Source: Andrena cerasifolii (lineage: Eukaryota > Arthropoda > Insecta > Hymenoptera > Andrenidae). From it: a stretch of DNA of 64,000 bases. The translations under genes and the position numbers were made by a program. The stretch is from NCBI RefSeq assembly GCF_050908995.1, contig NC_135133.1:10644001-10708000 (forward strand), written 5' to 3'. Positions 9,762 to 21,200 of the stretch are shown one piece after another; positions within the stretch are counted from its first letter, which is position 1, and every line of letters begins with the position of its first letter. The notes under the pieces are model-generated. The model was not told the DNA's origin. It did no database searches and saw nothing but the letters and a program-made list of their open reading frames with translations.

Positions 9762-10430
9762 GGGGGTAGACACGGGTAATGCAGCGCGCTGTATACCGAC
9801 ACAATCTGGCCCGAAACATGGGTTCGGGATTTTTCGTTTTTCGTCCTTATATGAGCAGATTTGGGGCTGGGCGAGGTCTCATTCGAAAGAGGAAGCTTCA
9901 ATGCGGAGTGCTCTGCTCATGGTTCAACGAGATTGTGTTGATATGTAATAATATCAGTGTCCAAAGTAAAGCAAAAGTCGACAAAATATACCCGCAGAAT
10001 CCAAGCATTTTTAGGTCACTAAAAGAGTTTTGTGACTCAAACGGTGAGCAGAGCGCTCCGCATTGAATCTTCTTCTTTCGAATGAGACCTCTCCCAGACC
10101 AAAATCTGCTCATATAAGAACGGAAAACGAAAACTCGTGACTACATTCCCAAATCAGAGTTCCGCCATATTGGCGATAATACATAGCAAGTCACGTGACA
10201 AATTTAGTTGAGGTAGTAGATACGAGATAGCGCCTACTCGGGAGGACTGCCAACGAGGATTCATAGCAAAACTGAAGCGATAGCTGTCGATAGCTTCACC
10301 GTCGAAAGAGATGGCACAAAGTAACGTCTCCGGAGAGCAAATCAAAGAGCGAGAAGTGGCGCAGATGTTTCGAGACAATGACTGTTTAACGAAGAGACGC
10401 AGAATTTTCGAACGCCTCTTATTTGCAACT
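9762..10430 (+). mobile_element. Truncated relative of the giant foldback element
   Basis: TTAA (9758-9761) is followed by GGGGGTAGACACG, the same 17-bp end as the 16-kb element. Inside is an imperfect hairpin: 9835-9920 pairs with about 10043-10131, both arms containing TATATGAGCAGAT and the reverse complement of CGAATGAGACCTC. A TCACGTGA box at about 10192 matches the one in the large element's termini. A piece of the 170-bp satellite lies at 10300-10343. No matching right end (CGTGTCTACCCCC) occurs before the large element, so this copy is incomplete or was interrupted there. Confidence 0.6.
10300..10343 (+). repeat. Isolated fragment of the 170-bp satellite
   Basis: About 44 bp (CGAAAGAGATGGCACAAAGT, then AACGTCTCCGGAGAG) match one segment of the 170-bp monomer with few changes. 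The orientation is that of the right arm. It lies outside the large element's TTAA boundary, so the satellite existed in this family before or apart from the present copy. Confidence 0.75.
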
Positions 10431-10434
10431 TTAA

Positions 10435-11807
10435 GGGGGTAGACACGTCACGTGACCTGGCCGATTCGGCAGGTCGGTATTACAGCATTTTTTTCTGCAC
10501 AGACATGGTAATACCGATAGATCGACGATTACCCGGTGAACGCGAGAGGGAGCTGTTTGCTATTTCTGTATTCTATTCTGAATAAGGAAAGAAATTCTTA
10601 GCTGTTCCGTTATACTTATAAAAATTTAAATGGAAAGTTGGCTGGTACTGTAAACGTAGAAAATCCATTGTACATTTCAATTACTTGAAATGTGCTTATG
10701 CTACAATATTCTACGTTAGCGGTATTTCTGAATAATAATACAGTTTGTTTCAAGTTTCTTTCATTTTATTTGCATAAAAGGCCTTTACAGTGTTACAATA
10801 AAGTATAAGGTATATAAAGTCACTATTTTCTTGTGATTACTATCAAGGTTTCCATCATTCCGTCGAAATATTCCGAAGTTAAAACCTGTAAGAAGAAAAA
10901 TATTTTTAGTAACTTGACTCGTCTATTATTGAAAATGGGAGAAACGTTACAACATTTTGTCACGTATGAAAATATATTAGTAAAGGGAATAATTTTATTG
11001 TGCAACATGTTGGTTGAAATTAGTCGTTTTAGATTTTATGTTTCCGGTAAGATTTAATATTAATTCCTACCACTCGTAGCACTGTAATCTTATTTTAGAA
11101 TCAGTCGGTAACGTTGGGTGCGACACGAGAAGCGGCCAATTCAGCAACTACCTACTCTGAAATCTGTTGAAATGCTGTGCGTGTGTGCGTGCTTGTATAT
11201 GTGTGACATGTTTAGAGTTTAGAGTGTGCCAATGCGATGTAACTAATCTCACATACTGTAACTAGAGCGATTATTAATCGTGTATATTTCTGCTTTACAG
11301 GTAAGGAATTTTTACATAGAAGACGTTAAACCGGCTGCATTTTCGACTGGGTTCATTGATATGAAATTTGCACAAGATACTGCTTCAGCCGAACCCAGAC
11401 CTAACCCAGACCTTTTCTTTTTTTTACGTGGAGAAATCCCTAACGGATACCCCTAACCCTCCCCTAACCCAGACCTTTTTTTTTTTTTTACGTGGAGAAA
11501 TCCCTAACGGATACCCCTAACCCTCCCCTAACCCAGACCTAACCCAGTTACACTTGTAACATTTCATTGTATTGCATTTCACTTATTTGAATAAATTGCA
11601 GTTAAGTGGTAAAAGAGTTTTTTTATTTAACGAGCACTACTTACTCCTTCCTATTCCAAATCACATATAAAAGATATGCTAAAAAGAACACCTAAAAAGA
11701 TCCTTCCACGCAGAGTGGTTTTAAAAATCTTCGCATTAAAGCACTACTTTAAATATGCCATTCAATACTCTCAAACTCTATCGACTTTCGTTCAAGGCTT
11801 CTACTTC
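10435..11807 (+). repeat. Left outer inverted arm (single-copy part)
   Basis: Mirror of 25036-26407, with only scattered differences and one length change in a T-run near 11470. The tip has TCACGTGA directly after GGGGGTAGACACG, then a GGTATTAC / GTAATACC hairpin. Short open frames on both strands (10823-11008 minus, 10833-11057 plus) recur in the other arm and belong to no family I know. Confidence 0.9.
11391..11548 (+). repeat. Telomere-like block, left arm
   Basis: CCTAACC-type motifs (CCCAGACCTAACCCAGACC and CCCCTAACCCTCCCCTAACCC) appear in two ~74-bp direct copies separated by T-runs and ACGTGGAGAAAT. On the other strand these read TTAGG and GGTCTGGGTTAGG. The block is degraded and internal, not a working telomere. 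Confidence 0.8.
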
Positions 11808-14800
11808 TCTTCAGAGACATTATTTTGCGCTACCTCTTTCCACGTCATGTTATCCTGTTACGAAGCTTGATTTTAGAGATATCTGAAAATTTTCGCCAGA
11901 TTTTGGCCCAGGTATCAGGAGAACATGAAGCGAAAAGAGGTATTCTGAATTTCAGCTGCGAAGGCATCCTCGATTCTCTCTCCGAAGACGTTACTTAGTG
12001 CCACCTCCTTCGACATCATGTTCTCCTGTTACAAAGCCCAATTTTGTGCATTCTGAAAATTTTTGCCAGATTTTGGCCCAGGTATCAGGAGAACATGAAG
12101 CGAAAGGAGGTATTCTGAATTTCAGCTGCGAAGGCATCCTCGATTCTCTCTCCGGAGACATTACTTAGTGCCACCTCTTTCGACATCATGTTCTCCTGTT
12201 ACAAAGCCCAGTTTTGTGCATTCTGAAAATTTTTGCCATATTTTGGCCCAGGTATCAGGAGAACATGAAGCGAAAGGAGGTATTCTGAATTTCAGCTGCG
12301 AAGGCATCCTCGATTCTCTCTCCGGAGACATTACTTAGTGCCACCTCCTTCGACATCATGTTCTCCTGTTACAAAGCCCAATTTTGTGCATTCTGAAAAT
12401 TTTTGCCAGATTTTGGCCCAGGTATCAGGAGAACATGAAGCGAAAGGAGGTATTCTGAATTTCAGCTGCGAAGGCATCCTCGATTCTCTCTCCGGAGACA
12501 TTACTTAGTGCCACCTCTTTCGACATCATGTTCTCCTGTTACAAAGCCCAGTTTTGTGCATTCTGAAAATTTTTGCCATATTTTGGCCCAGGTATCAGGA
12601 GAACATGAAGCGAAAGGAGGTATTCTGAATTTCAGCTGCGAAGGCATCCTCGATTCTCTCTCCGGAGACATTACTTTGTGCCATCTCTTTCGACAGCATG
12701 TTCTCCTGTTACAAAGCCCAGTTTTGTGCATTCTGAAAATTTTTGCCAGATTTTGGCCCAGGTATCAGGAGAACATGAAGCGAAAGGAGGTATTCTGAAT
12801 TTCAGCTGCGAAGGCATCCTCGATTCTCTCTCCGGAGACATTACTTAGTGCCACCTCCTTCGACATCATGTTCTCCTGTTACAAAGCCCAATTTTGTGCA
12901 TTCTGAAAATTTTTGCCAGATTTTGGCCCAGGTATCAGGAGAACATGAAGCGAAAGGAGGTATTCTGAATTTCAGCTGCGAAGGCATCCTCGATTCTCTC
13001 TCCGGAGACATTACTTTGTGCCATCTCTTTCGACAGCATGTTCTCCTGTTACAAAGCCCAGTTTTGTGCATTCTGAAAATTTTTGCCAGATTTTGGCCCA
13101 GGTATCAGGAGAACATGAAGCGAAAGGAGGTATTCTGAATTTCAGCTGCGAAGGCATCCTCGATTCTCTCTCCGGAGACATTACTTAGTGCCACCTCCTT
13201 CGACATCATGTTCTCCTGTTACAAAGCCCAATTTTGTGCATTCTGAAAATTTTTGCCAAATTTTGGCGCAGGTATCAGGAGAACATGAAGCGAAAGGAGG
13301 TATTCTGAATTTCAGCTGCGAAGGCATCCTCGATTCTCTCTCCGGAGACATTACTTAGTGCCACCTCCTTCGACATCATGTTCTCCTGTTACAAAGCCCA
13401 ATTTTGTGCATTCTGAAAATTTTTGCCAGATTTTGGCCCAGGTATCAGGAGAACATGAAGCGAAAGGAGGTATTCTGAATTTCAGCTGCGAAGGCATCCT
13501 CGATTCTCTCTCCGGAGACATTACTTAGTGCCACCTCCTTCGACATCATGTTCTCCTGTTACAAAGCCCAATTTTGTGCATTCTGAAAATTTTTGCCAGA
13601 TTTTGGCCCAGGTATCAGGAGAACATGAAGCGAAAGGAGGTATTCTGAATTTCAGCTGCGAAGGCATCCTCGATTCTCTCTCCGGAGACATTACTTAGTG
13701 CCACCTCTTTCGACATCATGTTCTCCTGTTACAAAGCCCAGTTTTGTGCATTCTGAAAATTTTTGCCATATTTTGGCCCAGGTATCAGGAGAACATGAAG
13801 CGAAAGGAGGTATTCTGAATTTCAGCTGCGAAGGCATCCTCGATTCTCTCTCCGGAGACATTACTTTGTGCCATCTCTTTCGACAGCATGTTCTCCTGTT
13901 ACAAAGCCCAGTTTTGTGCATTCTGAAAATTTTTGCCAGATTTTGGCCCAGGTATCAGGAGAACATGAAGCGAAAGGAGGTATTCTGAATTTCAGCTGCG
14001 AAGGCATCCTCGATTCTCTCTCCGGAGACATTACTTAGTGCCACCTCCTTCGACATCATGTTCTCCTGTTACAAAGCCCAATTTTGTGCATTCTGAAAAT
14101 TTTTGCCAGATTTTGGCCCAGGTATCAGGAGAACATGAAGCGAAAGGAGGTATTCTGAATTTCAGCTGCGAAGGCATCCTCAATTCTCTCTCCGGAGACA
14201 TTACTTAGTGCCACCTCTTTCGACATCATGTTCTCCTGTTACAAAGCCCAGTTTTGTGCATTCTGAAAAATTTTGCCATGTTTTGGCCCAGGTATCAGGA
14301 GAACATGAAGCGAAAGGAGGTATTCTGAATTTCAGCTGCGAAGGCATCCTCGATTCTCTCTCCGGAGACATTACTTAGTGCCACCTCCTTCGACATCATG
14401 TTCTCCTGTTACAAAGCCCAATTTTGTGCATTCTGAAAATTTTTGCCAGATTTTGGCCCAGGTATCAGGAGAACATGAAGCGAAAGGAGGTATTCTGAAT
14501 TTCAGCTGCGAAGGCATCCTCGATTCTCTCTCCGGAGACATTACTTAGTGCCACCTCCTTCGACATCATGTTCTCCTGTTACAAAGCCCAATTTTGTGCA
14601 TTCTGAAAATTTTTGCCAGATTTTGGCCCAGGTATCAGGAGAACATGAAGCGAAAGGAGGTATTCTGAATTTCAGCTGCGAAGGCATCCTCGATTCTCTC
14701 TCCGGAGACATTACTTAGTGCCACCTCCTTCGACATCATGTTCTCCTGTTACAAAGCCCAATTTTGTGCATTCTGAAAATTTTTGCCAGATTTTGGCCCA

Positions 14801-15515
14801 GGTATCAGGAGAACATGAAGCGAAAGGAGGTATTCTGAATTTCAGCTGCGAAGGCATCCTCGATTCTCTCTCCGGAGACATTACTTAGTGCCACCTCTTT
14901 CGACATCATGTTCTCCTGTTACAAAGCCCAGTTTTGTGCATTCTGAAAATTTTTGCCATATTTTGGCCCAGGTATCAGGAGAACATGAAGCGAAAGGAGG
15001 TATTCTGAATTTCAGCTGCGAAGGCATCCTCGATTCTCTCTCCGGAGACATTACTTTGTGCCATCTCTTTCGACAGCATGTTCTCCTGTTACAAAGCCCA
15101 GTTTTGTGCATTCTGAAAATTTTTGCCAGATTTTGGCCCAGGTATCAGGAGAACATGAAGCGAAAGGAGGTATTCTGAATTTCAGCTGCGAAGGCATCCT
15201 CGATTCTCTCTCCGGAGACATTACTTAGTGCCACCTCCTTCGACATCATGTTCTCCTGTTACAAAGCCCAATTTTGTGCATTCTGAAAATTTTTGCCAGA
15301 TTTTGGCCCAGGTATCAGGAGAACATGAAGCGAAAGGAGGTATTCTGAATTTCAGCTGCGAAGGCATCCTCGATTCTCTCTCCGGAGACATTACTTAGTG
15401 CCATCTCCTTCGACATCATGTTCTCCTGTTACAAAGCCCAATTTTGTGCATTCTGGAAATTTTTCCAGATTTTGGCCAATATATCAGGAGAACATGAAGT
15501 GGAAAGAGGTATACT
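11808..15515 (-). repeat. 170-bp satellite array, left arm (~22 monomers)
   Basis: Tandem monomers of 170 bp begin with a diverged edge copy near 11808 and end with another diverged copy near 15500; the interior copies are nearly identical. Variant positions (CGACAT/CGACAG, GCCACC/GCCATC, CCATA/CCAGA) recur at steps of 1190 bp (12508, 13698, 14888), i.e. a 7-mer higher-order pattern. Each monomer has the inverted pair CATGTTCTCCTG / CAGGAGAACATG and a palindrome TCTCCGGAGA. Open frames in it are by-products of the period (170 is not a multiple of 3). Confidence 0.95.
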
Positions 15516-15769
15516 AAAGGGTATAGCCGGTTAAGATGATAAAATGTGTCCTTGAACCGAATTCGACTCACGATGAATCATTCGAAAGCTTATTAAAAAA
15601 GAAACAGTTGTGGCAATTTTCAACTTCGTATCTCCACCCGGAGGGTAGTAAAGGGCAAAAATAGGAAATCAGGTTTTTGCCGAATTTCTCCTATACTAGG
15701 GGATGAAAAATTTTGAAAAAAATCAGAGGCATTTCTGTTATCGGGGCACATATTAGAGAATTGTTTCAG
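15516..15769 (+). repeat. Unique spacer between satellite types, left
   Basis: About 254 bp, mirrored at 18013-18266 with virtually no difference. It contains TAAAGGGTATAGCCGGTTAA at the satellite edge and ends in a pyrimidine-TTTCAG that forms the acceptor-like border of the first 151-bp unit. No gene is recognised. Confidence 0.85.
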
Positions 15770-16222
15770 ATTTTTAAATTGAAAAACGAAGCTGTGAAAA
15801 ATAAAAAACGCCAAAAAATGCTGAAAAATGTCGATTGTGTATCGAAGCAGGCTTGGCACTATAATTATATTTTTACTGTAAGTACGTATGATTGTTACTA
15901 TTGTCCTGAATTTTTTTCAGATTTTGCAATTGAAAAACCAAGCTGTGAAAAATAAAAAACGCCAAAAAATGCTGAAAAATGTCGATTGTGTATCGAAGCA
16001 TGCTTGGCACTATAATTATATTTTTACTGTAAGTACGTATGATTGTTACTATTGTCCTGAATTTTTTTCAGATTTTGCAATTGAAAAACCAAGCTGTGAA
16101 AAATAAAAAACGCCAAAAAATGCTGAAAAATGCCGATTGTGCATCGAAGCATGCTTGGCACTATGATTATATTTTTACTGTAAGTACGTATGATTGTTAC
16201 TATTGTCCTGAATTTTTTTCAG
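15770..16222 (+). repeat. 151-bp repeat array, left (3 units)
   Basis: Each unit is 108 nt open in one frame plus 43 nt that start GTAAGTACG and end TTTTTTTCAG. Open parts: 15770-15877, 15921-16028 and 16072-16179. Intron-like parts: 15878-15920, 16029-16071 and 16180-16222. All three open parts read through without a stop (KNKKRQKMLKN, AWHYNYIFT), and joining them keeps phase 0. After the last acceptor the frame runs 24 more codons to TAA at 16295-16297. Confidence 0.9.
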
Positions 16223-16234
16223 ATTTTTCAATTT

Positions 16235-16488
16235 GTTGCGCCGCAGTTAAAAAAATTAAAAACCAATTTTTTCGTCGTTCTTTCCGTGTCAGAGTAATGT
16301 CAGGGGCATAACAGTTTCAAATGATTCGGTTTTTTCAGTTTCTTTAATTCCTATGATGTTTTGCTGTACGCATAAACATTGAAGATCGCATAAAACACTT
16401 ATTTCATGAAGCAATTGACGTATAAGTTACTCTGACACGGAAAAAACGACGAAAAAATCGGTTTCAAATTTTTTAACTGCGGCGCACC
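16235..16488. repeat. Centre of the palindrome: inner inverted repeat and loop
   Basis: GCGCCGCAGTTAAAAAA (from 16238) pairs with TTTTTTAACTGCGGCGC (ending 16485), continuing to CGTGTCAGAGTAA / TTACTCTGACACG. The stem is ~62 bp and more diverged than the outer arms; the loop is about 16298-16426. The higher divergence next to the loop is the opposite of what a fresh palindrome would show. Confidence 0.85.
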
Positions 16489-16500
16489 GAATTGAAAAAT

Positions 16501-18012
16501 CTGAAAAAAAATTCAGGACAATAGTGACAATCATACGTACTTACAGTAAAAATATAATTATAGTGCCAAGCCTGGTTCGATACACAATCGGCATTTTTCA
16601 GCAATTTTTGGCGTTTTTTAGTTTTCACGGCTTGGTTTTTCAATTGAAAAATCTGAAAAAAATTCAGGACAATAGTAATAATCATACGTACTTACAGTAA
16701 AAATATAATTATAGTGCCAAGCATGCTTCGATGCACAATCGGCATTTTTCAGCATTTTTTGGCGTTTTTTATTTTTCACGGCTTGGTTTTTCACTTGAAA
16801 AATCTGAAAAAAATTCAGGACAATAGTAACAATCATACGTACTTACAGTAAAAATATAATTATAGTGCTAAGCATGCTTCGATACATAATCGGCATTTTT
16901 CAGCAATTTTTGGCGTTTTTTAATTTTCACGGCTTGGTTTTTCAATTGAAAAATCTGAAAAAAATTCAGGACAATAGTGACAATCATACGTACTTACAGT
17001 AAAAATATAATTATAGTGCCAAGCATGCTTCGATGCACAATCGGCATTTTTCAGCATTTTTTGGCGTTTTTTATTTTTCACGGCTTGGTTTTTCACTTGA
17101 AAAATCTGAAAAAAATTCAGGACAATAGTGACAATCATACGTACTTACAGTAAAAATATAATTATAGTGCCAAGCCTGGTTCGATACACAATCGGCATTT
17201 TTCAGCAATTTTTGGCGTTTTTTAGTTTTCACGGCTTGGTTTTTCAATTGAAAAATCTGAAAAAAATTCAGGACAATAGTAATAATCATACGTACTTACA
17301 GTAAAAATATAATTATAGTGCCAAGCATGCTTCGATGCACAATCGGCATTTTTCAGCATTTTTTGGCGTTTTTTATTTTTCACGGCTTGGTTTTTCACTT
17401 GAAAAATCTGAAAAAAATTCAGGACAATAGTAACAATCATACGTACTTACAGTAAAAATATAATTATAGTGCTAAGCATGCTTCGATACATAATCGGCAT
17501 TTTTCAGCAATTTTTGGCGTTTTTTAGTTTTCACGGCTTGGTTTTTCAATTGAAAAATCTGAAAAAAATTCAGGACAATAGTAATAATCATACGTACTTA
17601 CAGTAAAAATATAATTATAGTGCCAAGCATGCTTCGATGCACAATCGGCATTTTTCAGCATTTTTTGGCGTTTTTTATTTTTCACGGCTTGGTTTTTCAC
17701 TTGAAAAATCTGAAAAAAATTCAGGACAATAGTAACAATCATACGTACTTACAGTAAAAATATAATTATAGTGTTAAGCATGCTTCGATACATAATCGGC
17801 ATTTTTCAGCAATTTTTGGCGTTTTTTAGTTTTCACGGCTTGGTTTTTCAATTGAAAAATCTGAAAAAAAATTCAGGACAATAGTAACAATCATACGTAC
17901 TTACAGTAAAAATATAATTATAGTGCCAAGCCTGCTTCGATACACAATCGACATTTTTCAGCATTTTTTGGCGTTTTTTATTTTTCACAGCTTCGTTTTT
18001 CAATTTAAAAAT
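16501..18012 (-). repeat. 151-bp repeat array, right (10 units)
   Basis: Same unit on the minus strand, in two or three variants that tend to alternate (302-bp pattern, e.g. at 16618, 16920, 17222 and 17524). Seven of ten open parts lack stops. Three (near 16870, 17475 and 17775) carry TAG or TAA in place of the TGG codon in AWHY. GTAAGT and the TTTCAG border are kept throughout. The downstream frame continues from 16500 to TAA at 16399-16401. Confidence 0.9.
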
Positions 18013-18266
18013 CTGAAACAATTCTCTAATATGTGCCCCGATAACAGAAATGCCTCTGATTTTTTTCAAAATTTTTCATCCCCTAGTATAGGAGAAATTC
18101 GGCAAAAACCTGATTTCCTATTTTTGCCCTTTACTACCCTCCGGGTGGAGATACGAAGTTGAAAATTGCCACAACTGTTTCTTTTTTAATAAGCTTTCGA
18201 ATGATTCATCGTGAGTCGAATTCGGTTCAAGGACACATTTTATCATCTTAACCGGCTATACCCTTT
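18013..18266 (-). repeat. Unique spacer between satellite types, right
   Basis: Mirror image of 15516-15769. The 79-codon frame seen in both copies (17923-18162 plus, 15620-15859 minus) runs into the repeat array and is probably not real. Confidence 0.85.
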
Positions 18267-21200
18267 AGTATACCTCTTTCCACTTCATGTTCTCCTGATA
18301 TATTGGCCAAAATCTGGCGAAAATTTCCAGAATGCACAAAATTGGGCTTTGTAACAGGAGAACATGATGTCGAAAGAGGTGGCACTAAGTAACGTCTTCG
18401 GAGAGAGAATCGAGGATGCCTTCGCAGCTGAAATTCAGAATACCTCCTTTCGCTTCATGTTCTCCTGATATCTGGGCCAAAATCTGGCAAAAATTTTCAG
18501 AATGCACAAAACTGGGCTTTGTAACAGGAGAACATGCTGTCGAAAGAGATGGCACAAAGTAATGTCTCCGGAGAGAGAATCGAGGATGCCTTCGCAGCTG
18601 AAATTCAGAATACCTCCTTTCGCTTCATGTTCTCCTGATACCTGGGCCAAAATCTGGCAAAAATTTTCAGAATGCACAAAACTGGGCTTTGTAACAGGAG
18701 AACATGATGTCGAAAGAGGTGGCACTAAGTAATGTCTCCGGAGAGAGAATCGAGGATGCCTTCGCAGCTGAAATTCAGAATACCTCCTTTCGCTTCATGT
18801 TCTCCTGATACCTGGGCCAAAATCTGGCAAAAATTTTCAGAATGCACAAAACTGGGCTTTGTAACAGGAGAACATGCTGTCGAAAGAGATGGCACAAAGT
18901 AATGTCTCCGGAGAGAGAATCGAGGATGCCTTCGCAGCTGAAATTCAGAATACCTCCTTTCGCTTCATGTTCTCCTGATACCTGGGCCAAAATCTGGCAA
19001 AAATTTTCAGAATGCACAAAATTGGGCTTTGTAACAGGAGAACATGATGTCGAAGGAGGTGGCACTAAGTAATGTCTCCGGAGAGAGAATCGAGGATGCC
19101 TTCGCAGCTGAAATTCAGAATACCTCCTTTCGCTTCATGTTCTCCTGATACCTGGGCCAAAATCTGGCAAAAATTTTCAGAATGCACAAAACTGGGCTTT
19201 GTAACAGGAGAACATGCTGTCGAAAGAGATGGCACAAAGTAATGTGTCCGGAGAGAGAATCGAGGATGCCTTCGCAGCTGAAATTCAGAATACCTCCTTT
19301 CGCTTCATGTTCTCCTGATACCTGGGCCAAAATCTGGCAAAAATTTTCAGAATGCACAAAATTGGGCTTTGTAATAGGAGAACATGATGTCGAAGGAGGT
19401 GGCACTAAGTAATGTCTCCGGAGAGAGAATCGAGGATGCCTTCGCAGCTGAAATTCAGAATACCTCCTTTCGCTTCATGTTCTCCTGATACCTGGGCCAA
19501 AATATGGCAAAAATTTTCAGAATGCACAAAACTGGGCTTTGTAACAGGAGAACATGATGTCGAAAGAGGTGGCACTAAGTAATGTCTCCGGAGAGAGAAT
19601 CGAGGATGCCTTCGCAGCTGAAATTCAGAATACCTCCTTTCGCTTCATGTTCTCCTGATACCTGGGCCAAAATATGGCAAAAATTTTCAGAATGCACAAA
19701 ACTGGGCTTTGTAACAGGAGAACATGATGTCGAAAGAGGTGGCACTAAGTAATGTCTCCGGAGAGAGAATCGAGGATGCCTTCGCAGCTGAAATTCAGAA
19801 TACCTCCTTTCGCTTCATGTTCTCCTGATACCTGGGCCAAAATATGGCAAAAATTTTCAGAATGCACAAAACTGGGCTTTGTAACAGGAGAACATGATGT
19901 CGAAAGAGGTGGCACTAAGTAATGTCTCCGGAGAGAGAATCGAGGATGCCTTCGCAGCTGAAATTCAGAATACCTCCTTTCGCTTCATGTTCTCCTGATA
20001 CCTGGGCCAAAATCTGGCAAAAATTTTCAGAATGCACAAAATTGGGCTTTGTAACAAGAGAACATGATGTCGAAGGAGGTGGCACTAAGTAATGTCTCCG
20101 GAGAGAGAATCGAGGATGCCTTCGCAGCTGAAATTCAGAATACCTCCTTTCGCTTCATGTTCTCCTGATACCTGGGCCAAAATCTGGCAAAAATTTTCAG
20201 AATGCACAAAATTGGGCTTTGTAACAGGAGAACATGATGTCGAAGGAGGTGGCACTAAGTAATGTCTCCGGAGAGAGAATCGAGGATGCCTTCGCAGCTG
20301 AAATTCAGAATACCTCCTTTCGCTTCATGTTCTCCTGATACCTGGGCCAAAATCTGGCAAAAATTTTCAGAATGCACAAAACTGGGCTTTGTAACAGGAG
20401 AACATGCTGTCGAAAGAGATGGCACAAAGTAATGTCTCCGGAGAGAGAATCGAGGATGCCTTCGCAGCTGAAATTCAGAATACCTCCTTTCGCTTCATGT
20501 TCTCCTGATACCTGGGCCAAAATCTGGCAAAAATTTTCAGAATGCACAAAATTGGGCTTTGTAACAGGAGAACATGATGTCGAAGGAGGTGGCACTAAGT
20601 AATGTCTCCGGAGAGAGAATCGAGGATGCCTTCGCAGCTGAAATTCAGAATACCTCCTTTCGCTTCATGTTCTCCTGATACCTGGGCCAAAATCTGGCAA
20701 AAATTTTCAGAATGCACAAAACTGGGCTTTGTAACAGGAGAACATGCTGTCGAAAGAGATGGCACAAAGTAATGTCTCCGGAGAGAGAATCGAGGATGCC
20801 TTCGCAGCTGAAATTCAGAATACCTCCTTTCGCTTCATGTTCTCCTGATACCTGGGCCTAAATCTGGCAAAAATTTTCAGAATGCACAAAATTGGGCTTT
20901 GTAATAGGAGAACATGATGTCGAAGGAGGTGGCACTAAGTAATGTCTCCGGAGAGAGAATCGAGGATGCCTTCGCAGCTGAAATTCAGAATACCTCCTTT
21001 CGCTTCATGTTCTCCTGATACCTGGGCCAAAATCTGGCAAAAATTTTCAGAATGCACAAAACTGGGCTTTGTAACAGGAGAACATGATGTCGAAAGAGGT
21101 GGCACTAAGTAATGTCTCCGGAGAGAGAATCGAGGATGCCTTCGCAGCTGAAATTCAGAATACCTCCTTTCGCTTCATGTTCTCCTGATACCTGGGCCAA

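Noticed and set aside
11808..15515. CRISPR array
   Set aside because: Units are contiguous with no unique spacers, are 170 bp long, and lie in animal DNA.
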